In this document: piece after piece, positions 1 through 4,767 of the stretch
How positions within the stretch are numbered: position 1 is the stretch's first letter
Layout of the letters: each line of letters opens with the position of its first letter
NCBI GenBank assembly: GCA_046261875.1
Contig: JBHENW010000179.1
Span: 1-11,802, forward strand
Direction: 5' to 3'
DNA from: JBHENW01 sp046261875
GTDB taxonomy: Bacteria; Acidobacteriota; Thermoanaerobaculia; UBA5066; Gp7-AA6
Length of the DNA stretch: 11,802 nucleotides
Made by a program: the position numbers and the translations under genes
Notes under the pieces: model-generated
The model's input: the letters and a program-made list of their open reading frames with translations, nothing else
Database searches by the model: none
What the model was told of the DNA's origin: nothing

Positions 1-141
1 CCCCCCCCCCCGCCGATCCCGGGCGTCGGATCGGAGCTCCCGACCCCTTCCCCCCTCGCCGAGCCGAGTCCCGTTGCGCCGTTGGAGACCGCGCCGGCGC
101 CTCCCACGCCGGAGGCGACCCTGGCGGTTCCTCTCTCGTGA
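1..141 (+). CDS. C-terminal tail of a proline-rich protein (partial, 5' end outside window)
   Basis: Frame 1 is open from the first base to a TGA at 139-141, giving 46 residues that begin with five prolines and stay rich in Pro, Ala, Ser, Thr and Glu. Such low-complexity tails are common as periplasm-spanning or linker ends of membrane and surface proteins, but nothing in these residues identifies the protein. The main support is that the frame is open up to the window edge and that a gene with its own ribosome-binding site starts 52 bp downstream. A GC-rich random frame of this length is also possible, so the call is only moderate. Confidence 0.45.
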   Translation, partial: PPPPPIPGVGSELPTPSPLAEPSPVAPLETAPAPPTPEATLAVPLS

Positions 142-193
142 CCGGCCCGAGTCTCTGGTATCCTGAAACAACAACACATTCACGGAGAACCAC

Positions 194-1015
194 ATGCGAC
201 CCGTCAGGGCACTCGCCATTGCCTCGCTCACGGTGGTCGTGGCCTGCTCGACCAAGCCGGCCTCCGTGGACATCTCTCCGAAACGGCCCAAGCTGTACGG
301 CCTGGAGCGCACGCAGCGCCTTTCCGCCCGGATCCTGGACAAGAAAGGGGAACCTCTTCCCGAAGCGACGGCCGAGTGGTCGTCATCGGATCCGGCCGTC
401 GCGCACGTGGAGGCGGGAGGCCGAGTCATCGCCAAGAAAGAGGGGAAGGCGATGATCACCGCGTCCTACAAGAAGGTCTCGGCGCAGGTCCCCGTCGAAG
501 TCGTGGACGTCTCGGCCGTCGAAGTCACTCCGGCGTCGCTGAACCTGATCGGTCCGGCGGGAGTGCAGATCCCTCTCCAAGTGACCGTGAAGAACTCGAA
601 AGACGAAGCGGTTCCGCTCCCGGCGAGCTGGGAGTCGAGCGACGAGAAGATCGCGACCGTCTCGGAAGATGGGGTGGTGACCTCCGTGCGCTCGGGCACG
701 GCGACGATCGTGGCCCGCGTGGGCGATCTGCAAGGGGGCGCCGAGGTGCGCGTCGCCGTCAAGGAGCTCGCGAGCCTGGACCTCCGTCCCAAGACGGCGC
801 TGGTGCGTGTCGGAGATTCCCAGACCTTCCAGGTCGTCGCCTACGGGCCCGACGGGGGGATCATCGAAGGCGTAGCGGCGCAGTTCGAGTCCTCCGACCC
901 CGCGGTCGCCGTCGTGGACGCGGGTGGAAAAGTCTCCGGAGCCTCGCCGGGCACGGCGACGATCCAGGCCCGCCTCGGCACGATCACGGCGCAGGCGACG
1001 CTCCTCGTCAACTAG
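194..1015 (+). CDS. Ig-like (BIG2) domain lipoprotein
   Basis: A 273-residue exported protein made almost entirely of bacterial Ig-like folds. Residues 1-18 form a lipoprotein signal: basic start (MRPVR), hydrophobic stretch, then a lipobox-like VVVAC with the lipidated cysteine at 18. Three BIG2-type repeats follow at roughly 24-105, 106-190 and 191-272. Each has the family hallmark: a 'SSDPAVA' or 'SDEKIATV' strand, a G-V or G-K turn, and a closing 'GTATI' strand. BIG2 domains are structural, adhesive or spacer modules on the cell surface; no catalytic domain is present. The start is supported by GGAG at 184-187, six bases before the ATG. The gene stands alone between a proline-rich gene and MEMO1. 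Surface location and a scaffold or adhesion role are inferences; the ligand is unknown. Confidence 0.88.
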   Translation: MRPVRALAIASLTVVVACSTKPASVDISPKRPKLYGLERTQRLSARILDKKGEPLPEATAEWSSSDPAVAHVEAGGRVIAKKEGKAMITASYKKVSAQVPVEVVDVSAVEVTPASLNLIGPAGVQIPLQVTVKNSKDEAVPLPASWESSDEKIATVSEDGVVTSVRSGTATIVARVGDLQGGAEVRVAVKELASLDLRPKTALVRVGDSQTFQVVAYGPDGGIIEGVAAQFESSDPAVAVVDAGGKVSGASPGTATIQARLGTITAQATLLVN

Positions 1016-1035
1016 CTCTCAGCTCTCGGCTCTCA
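1015..1035 (+). repeat. Three tandem copies of a 7-bp repeat (GCTCTCA/G)
   Basis: Directly at the stop codon of the BIG2 lipoprotein gene the sequence reads GCTCTCA, GCTCTCG, GCTCTCA, and then GCC. The repeat occupies about a third of the 56-bp gap before the MEMO1 gene. It shows no dyad symmetry, so it is not a terminator hairpin. The function is unknown; simple slippage is the plain explanation. Confidence 0.6.
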
Positions 1036-1071
1036 GCCATCGGGTCCGCGCGGCATAAGCTTCCGGTCCCG

Positions 1072-1878
1072 ATGTCCATCCGTCCCCCGGCGGTCGCCGG
1101 GCAGTTCTACGAAGCGCGCGCAGGAGAGCTCGAGCGCTCGGTCCGCGCGCACCTGCAATCCGGCGGAGAGCCGCCGGTCCGGGCCTTCGGAGCGATCGTG
1201 CCGCACGCGGGCTACGTCTATTCGGGGCCGGTCGCGGGCGCGGTCTACGCCCGGATGGAAATACCCCGAAGCGTCGTCATCCTCTGTCCCAACCACACCG
1301 GCCGGGGAGCGCCGGCGGCCCTGGATCCCTCCGAGGCGTGGCGGACGCCGCTCGGAGAAGTGGCGCTCGACCGGGCGCTTGCGAGGCGACTGCTCGCGCT
1401 GGCTCCTTCGATCGAGGAGGACGCGACCGCCCACCGGCGGGAGCATTCCCTCGAGGTCCAGCTCCCTTTCCTCCAGGTCCTCAAGCCGGAGGTCCGGATG
1501 GTGCCGGTCTGCATAGGCGCTCCCGACCTCGCGCTCTGCCGCGAGATCGGGATGGCGGTGGCCGGGCTCGCCGCCGAGGAGCAGGCGCCGCTCGTGCTGG
1601 CATCCTCGGACATGAATCACTACGAGTCGCGGGAAGTCGGACGGCGCAAGGACGACATGGCCCTGGAAAAGATCGCGGCCCTGGACCCGGAGGGTCTGTT
1701 CACGACCGTGATCTCCCGCTCGATCTCCATGTGCGGCTTCCTTCCGGCCACGGCCCTGCTCTTCGCCGCCCGGGCCGCGGGCGCGGAGCGGGCGCGGGTC
1801 GTCGCGCGGCGCGACAGCGGCGATGAGACCGGGGGTATCGACTCGGTCGTCGGTTACGCGGGCGTCCTCCTGGCGTGA
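1072..1878 (+). CDS. MEMO1 family protein (AmmeMemoRadiSam system protein B)
   Basis: A 268-residue member of the MEMO1 family, structurally related to class III extradiol dioxygenases and metal-dependent LigB-like enzymes. All the expected metal-site residues are visible: His45 in PHAGYVYSG, His75 in PNHTG, Asp180 and His183 in SSDMNHY, and Cys221 in SMCGFLPA. EHSLEVQLPFL (124-134) and DSGDETGG near the end are also family hallmarks. Length matches the family. The biochemical role in bacteria is unsettled. The family is often encoded with an AMMECR1 protein (A) and a radical SAM enzyme, and neither partner is in this window. The frame is open far upstream over the preceding gene, but the family N-terminus (RPPAVAGQFY) fixes the ATG at 1072. 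No strong Shine-Dalgarno is seen. The downstream gene overlaps its stop codon, so the two are probably co-translated. Confidence 0.92.
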   Translation: MSIRPPAVAGQFYEARAGELERSVRAHLQSGGEPPVRAFGAIVPHAGYVYSGPVAGAVYARMEIPRSVVILCPNHTGRGAPAALDPSEAWRTPLGEVALDRALARRLLALAPSIEEDATAHRREHSLEVQLPFLQVLKPEVRMVPVCIGAPDLALCREIGMAVAGLAAEEQAPLVLASSDMNHYESREVGRRKDDMALEKIAALDPEGLFTTVISRSISMCGFLPATALLFAARAAGAERARVVARRDSGDETGGIDSVVGYAGVLLA

Positions 1879-2477
1879 TGGTCCACACGATCCTCTGGCG
1901 CCGGCTCGACCGGCCCGGGCACGAGTCGGCAGCCCTTTTTCGCGCGGGCTCGGAATGGCGCCTGGAAGGCTCGGCCGTTTTTTCCCACGCACGCGAGGCA
2001 TGCCGCCTGGACTACCGACTCCGCTGCGACGCCAGCTGGCGGACCCTCTCGGGCGAGGTGTCCGGCTGGCTCGCCGGAAAGCCGATCGCGATCTCCATTA
2101 CGGCGGATGGAAACGGCCGTTGGACCCTGGATGGCCGGGAAGCTCCGGACGTCGCCGGTTGTATCGACCTCGACCTGAACTTCAGCCCGTCGACGAACCT
2201 CCTGCCGGTCCGCCGCCTGGAGCTTCCCGTCGGCGTCGAGGCGGCCGTCCGGGCCGCGTGGCTGAAGTTTCCGAGCTTCACGCTCGAGCCGCTGGAGCAG
2301 ACCTACCGGCGCACCGGCGAGCGGTCGTATGGTTACGAGAGCGCCGGGGGGCGGTTCCGTGCGGACCTGCGCGTGGATGCGCAGGGCTTTCCGCTGGATT
2401 ACGCCGGCGTCTGGCGTGCGGAGGAAGGCATCGGGGACACCCCGGACGGCAGGCGGAGAGGATCGAGTACGGGATGA
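1878..2477 (+). CDS. Putative glycolipid-binding protein (COG3554/PF06475-like)
   Basis: About 199 residues beginning MVHTILWRRLDRPGHE, the characteristic opening of the putative glycolipid-binding family, followed by alternating beta strands (RLDYRLRCDASW, ISITADGNGRWTLDG, CIDLDLNFSPSTNLLPVRRL) and a late YGYES/FRADLRVDAQGFPLDYAG block typical of it. There is no signal peptide, so it is probably cytoplasmic. The ligand is unproven despite the family name. The ATG at 1878 shares its A with the TGA of the MEMO1 gene; a GTG at 1875 is an alternative start with a 4-base overlap. The last 10-15 residues (RRRGSSTG) have poor codon third positions and look out of frame; see the entry at 2451. The true C-terminus may therefore differ. 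Confidence 0.75.
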   Translation: MVHTILWRRLDRPGHESAALFRAGSEWRLEGSAVFSHAREACRLDYRLRCDASWRTLSGEVSGWLAGKPIAISITADGNGRWTLDGREAPDVAGCIDLDLNFSPSTNLLPVRRLELPVGVEAAVRAAWLKFPSFTLEPLEQTYRRTGERSYGYESAGGRFRADLRVDAQGFPLDYAGVWRAEEGIGDTPDGRRRGSSTG

Positions 2478-2539
2478 TCGAGATCGAGGTCCTCGACTCG
2501 GGCAGCCCCCAAATCGACTTCGGCCAGGACGCCGAATAG
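2451..2539 (+). other. Displaced coding-like tail after a likely -1 frame slip
   Basis: From about 2450 onwards, the frame one base back from the glycolipid-binding gene becomes the coding-like one. It reads QAERIEYG and then, from 2474, MIEIEVLDSGSPQIDFGQ..., ending in TAG at 2537-2539. Of the 21 sense codons from 2474, 19 end in G or C, while the annotated frame has several A- and T-ending codons just before its TGA. This suggests one base is missing near 2445-2452 and that this stretch is the real 3' end of the gene above. Alternatively it is a chance frame or a 21-codon mini-ORF overlapping by ATGA. I cannot match it to the family C-terminus. Confidence 0.35.
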
Positions 2540-2549
2540 GGAACCTCCG

Positions 2550-2662
2550 ATCGCTCCCCTCGTCGTTCTCGTCGCCGGGACCTTGCTCTTCCGGCTCACC
2601 GGCCGCCTGGGAATCCGCGCGCTCGACTCCTGGCGGGACGCCGTCCGGTTGGCCCTCCCGTC
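2550..2662 (+). pseudogene. N-terminal fragment of the DoxX-like gene, in a different frame
   Basis: In the frame starting at 2550 the DNA encodes IAPLVVLVAGTLLFRLTGR, then a segment containing ALDSWRDAVRLAL. This is a membrane segment followed by the linker expected at the start of DoxX-like proteins, and 33 of 36 codons end in G or C. It runs into the gene at 2663, whose first residues MFLFTASAHF would continue it, but the two are offset by one base: only CC lies between CTC (2655-2657) and GTC (2660-2662). No ATG, GTG or TTG opens this frame upstream. The first plausible position is the ATC at 2550, seven bases after an AGGGA (2538-2542). A one-base deletion plus a lost start indicates a pseudogene or draft-sequence errors. 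Confidence 0.6.
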
Positions 2663-3025
2663 ATGTTTCTGTTCACGGCCTCGGCGCACTTCACGGCCAT
2701 GAAGCACGACCTCGCCGCCATGATCCCGGCGCCGTTCACCGGGAGCTTGCCCATCGTTTACGCGACGGGAGTCCTCGAGGTCGCCGGCGCGTTCGGCATC
2801 CTGGGGTCCCGGACCCGCCGCGCGGCAGGGATCGGCCTGATCCTCCTGATGCTCGCCATGTTCCCCGCCAACGTGAGCGCCGCCCGGCGCGGCGTGAGCC
2901 TGCGGGGAGAGCCGCCCAGCGCCCTGGTCTGGCGGGCGCCCCTTCAGCTCCTCTTCATCGCGGCCGTCTGGTGGGTCGCAATCCATCGCGCGCCCGAAGA
3001 GCGCCGCCGGCTCGCTGCCGTGTGA
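2663..3025 (+). CDS. DoxX-like integral membrane protein (5' part out of frame)
   Basis: The 120-residue frame from ATG 2663 carries the core of a DoxX-like small membrane protein: MFLFTASAHF, then a basic loop, then hydrophobic segments around LPIVYATGVLEVAGAFGIL, RAAGIGLILLMLAMFPANV and PLQLLFIAAVWWVAI. FPANVSAA is typical of the family. DoxX-like proteins are four-helix membrane proteins; some are tied to respiratory or redox functions, but no specific activity can be read here. At 120 residues it lacks the first transmembrane helix, which is encoded just upstream in another frame (2550-2662). ATG 2663 is therefore an internal methionine, not a convincing start. Treat it as a frameshifted gene. 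DUF1330 follows 47 bp later. Confidence 0.65.
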   Translation: MFLFTASAHFTAMKHDLAAMIPAPFTGSLPIVYATGVLEVAGAFGILGSRTRRAAGIGLILLMLAMFPANVSAARRGVSLRGEPPSALVWRAPLQLLFIAAVWWVAIHRAPEERRRLAAV

Positions 3026-3072
3026 CTCCCCAGAAGAACGAACGGGTGCGATGAGACGAGACGGAGGCGAAC

Positions 3073-3372
3073 ATGGCGGCATACGTCGTCGTTGAGATCA
3101 CCGTGACCGATCCAGCCGGTTTCGAGCCTTACCGGCTCGCGGCACCGGCGACGGTCGCGGCCTACGGGGGGCGATACCTCGTTCGGGGCGGGCGCGTCGA
3201 GACGGTCGAGGGTGACTGGAAGCCCGGCCGGCTCGCGGTCCTGGAATTCGACTCGGCGGAGCAGGCCCGACGATGGTACGAATCTCCCGACTATCGGGAG
3301 GTGAGGCGTCTCCGCGAAAACGCGGCCGACTTCCGGATGGTGATCGTGGAGGGCGTGACCCCTCCGACTTAA
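3073..3372 (+). CDS. DUF1330 family protein
   Basis: A 99-residue protein matching the DUF1330 family in length and pattern: an opening strand AYVVVEITVTDPAGFEPY, a central GGRYLVRGGRVETVEGDW block, then LAVLEFDSAEQARRWYESPDY with the conserved WY-S-Y residues, and a final strand FRMVIVEG. The family adopts a dimeric alpha/beta-barrel (ferredoxin-like) fold; its biochemical function is not established. There is no signal peptide, so it is cytoplasmic. The start is well supported by GGAGG at 3063-3067, five bases before the ATG. Its TAA (3370-3372) overlaps the stop codon of the convergent Spy-like gene on the other strand. Confidence 0.88.
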   Translation: MAAYVVVEITVTDPAGFEPYRLAAPATVAAYGGRYLVRGGRVETVEGDWKPGRLAVLEFDSAEQARRWYESPDYREVRRLRENAADFRMVIVEGVTPPT

Positions 3373-3923
3373 GGAGGCGCGGCTCCCCCTCCATGATGGC
3401 CTGCATGCGCGCCCTTGCCGTAACCCCGGAGGGCGTCGTACGCGGCGATCTGGGCCGGGGTGAGGAGGGACCGCATCTGGAGGTGAGCTTGCAGGTGGGC
3501 CGCCCGGAGCTCCCCTTCGAGGCCGGCCGCCTCGGCGGTCAACCGTGACAGGGCTTGCGAGGTGATCCGCGCCTCGGCGAAGAGGCGGTCGAGCTCCCGC
3601 TCCTTTTCGAGGATCGCCTGACCGAGACGGACCGCGCTTTCGTGCATCCGGCGGTAGATCTCCCGGGTCGCCCCCGCCTGCGCCGCGGTGAGTCGGAGCT
3701 CCTTCTCGAGATCCAGGACGTGCCGGGGGCCGGGATAGTGGTTCAGCTCGGCCGCCTTGGCGTAGCCCATCCCTTCCCCGGCTTCGTAGGCGGCGACCTC
3801 CTCCGGCGCGAGCGCCTTGATCTCCCGGCTCTCGTGTCCCGCATACGGCAGGCCGCTCTGCGCCATCGCCAGACCCGCCGCCAGGCAGGCCCCGGCGAGA
3901 GCGCTTCCGATCGCGATACGCAT
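3369..3923 (-). CDS. Spy/CpxP family periplasmic chaperone-like protein (LTXXQ motif)
   Basis: A 184-residue exported helical protein. Residues 1-21 are a Sec signal peptide ending in AMA before QSG. The mature part starts with PYAGHESREIKALAPEE and a NHYPGPRHVLDL block, a recognisable subgroup of Spy/CpxP-like proteins. Helices follow, with the two signature motifs LTAAQ (78-82) and LTPAQ (154-158) flanking a charged coiled region. Spy/CpxP proteins act in the periplasm as ATP-independent chaperones or envelope-stress and metal-stress sensors; that role here is inferred. The C-terminus is histidine- and glycine-rich (GAHAGHHGGG), which could bind metal. The start at 3923 is chosen because GGAGG (3937-3933) lies nine bases upstream; an in-frame ATG at 3944 would include that site. 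It is the last gene of the minus-strand run, 43 bp after the phosphatase. Confidence 0.87.
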   Translation of the reverse strand: MRIAIGSALAGACLAAGLAMAQSGLPYAGHESREIKALAPEEVAAYEAGEGMGYAKAAELNHYPGPRHVLDLEKELRLTAAQAGATREIYRRMHESAVRLGQAILEKERELDRLFAEARITSQALSRLTAEAAGLEGELRAAHLQAHLQMRSLLTPAQIAAYDALRGYGKGAHAGHHGGGAAPP

Positions 3924-3966
3924 GTTTCGGTCCCTCCAGTTCATGTGATCCCAACCCGCGAAAGAC

Positions 3967-4767
3967 TCAGATCTGTTCCTCCGAAAAGTGTCCGGATGCG
4001 ACCTGCACGATCTCCCGCACGACGCCGGGAGTGCCCGCCACGACGTTGCCCCGCTCCCAGAAGCGATTGCGGCCGTCGTAGTCGGTGATTCGGCCTCCGG
4101 CCTCCTCGATGAGGAGGGCCCCGGCGGCGATGTCCCAGATCGAGAGGCGGAACTCGAAGAAGCCGTCAAAAACTCCCGAGGCGACGCATGCGAGGTCGAG
4201 CGCCGCGGAGCCTGCCCGCCGGATCGCGCGGGCCCGGAGGAAGACGTCGTGGAACAAGCGCAGGTAGAGCGAGATCCGGTCCTTCGATCGGAATGGGAAT
4301 CCGGTCGCGAGGAACGCGTCGTCCAGACCCGGGCGTTCCGAGACCGCGAGCCGCGTTTCGTTGCGGAACGATCCCCCTCCCCGCTCCGCCGTGTACATCT
4401 CCTCCCGCAGCGGGTCCCAGACGACGCCGGCGACGATCTTCCCGCGCTCGCGGGCAGCGATCGACACGCACCAGAACGGAAAGCCCGCGATGAAGTTGGA
4501 GGTCCCGTCGAGCGGGTCGATGATCCAGGTCCGCGCGTCCGTCTCGCCCGCACGCGCGCCCCCTTCCTCCCCGAGAAACGCGTCGCCCGGGAACCGGGAC
4601 CGGATCCGGGTGACGATCTCCTCCTCGCTCTCGCGGTCGGCGTGGGTCACGAAGTCGTGCTTCTTCTTCTCCGAGACCGAGCCCTGCGGCAGCCGGCGCC
4701 AGTTCGCCGTCAGGACGTCTCCTCCGGCGCGCGCGGCGGCGATCGCGGTCTCTAGGAGCGGGCTCAT
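3967..4767 (-). CDS. Inositol monophosphatase family protein (SuhB-like)
   Basis: A 266-residue Mg2+-dependent sugar or inositol phosphatase of the IMPase/FIG superfamily. The metal-binding motifs are all present: DFVTHADRESE near 38-48, GEEGG (66-70), the signature WIIDPLDGTSNF (81-92), and the C-terminal WDIAAGALLIEEAGG. The enzyme acts on inositol-1-phosphate or similar small phosphates (for example fructose-1,6-bisphosphate or PAP in relatives); the substrate cannot be read from the sequence. SuhB-type proteins can also act in rRNA transcription antitermination, which is only a possibility here. There is no signal peptide, so it is cytoplasmic. The ATG at 4767 overlaps the TGA of the upstream GH113-like gene by four bases, implying translational coupling. 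Confidence 0.93.
   Translation of the reverse strand: MSPLLETAIAAARAGGDVLTANWRRLPQGSVSEKKKHDFVTHADRESEEEIVTRIRSRFPGDAFLGEEGGARAGETDARTWIIDPLDGTSNFIAGFPFWCVSIAARERGKIVAGVVWDPLREEMYTAERGGGSFRNETRLAVSERPGLDDAFLATGFPFRSKDRISLYLRLFHDVFLRARAIRRAGSAALDLACVASGVFDGFFEFRLSIWDIAAGALLIEEAGGRITDYDGRNRFWERGNVVAGTPGVVREIVQVASGHFSEEQI

Noticed and set aside
136..164. Possible promoter of the lipoprotein gene with TATCCT at 159-164
   Set aside because: The -10 matches four of six positions but the hexamer 17 bp upstream (TCGTGA) matches the -35 at only three, which is near chance.
376..1071. In-frame upstream extension of the MEMO1 gene
   Set aside because: It runs through the BIG2 lipoprotein gene in another frame with low-complexity Arg/Gly content; the family N-terminus begins at 1072.
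1033..2001. Antisense open frame of 322 codons opposite MEMO1
   Set aside because: Arg/Pro/Gly-rich composition with no family pattern; typical of a shadow frame in high-GC DNA.
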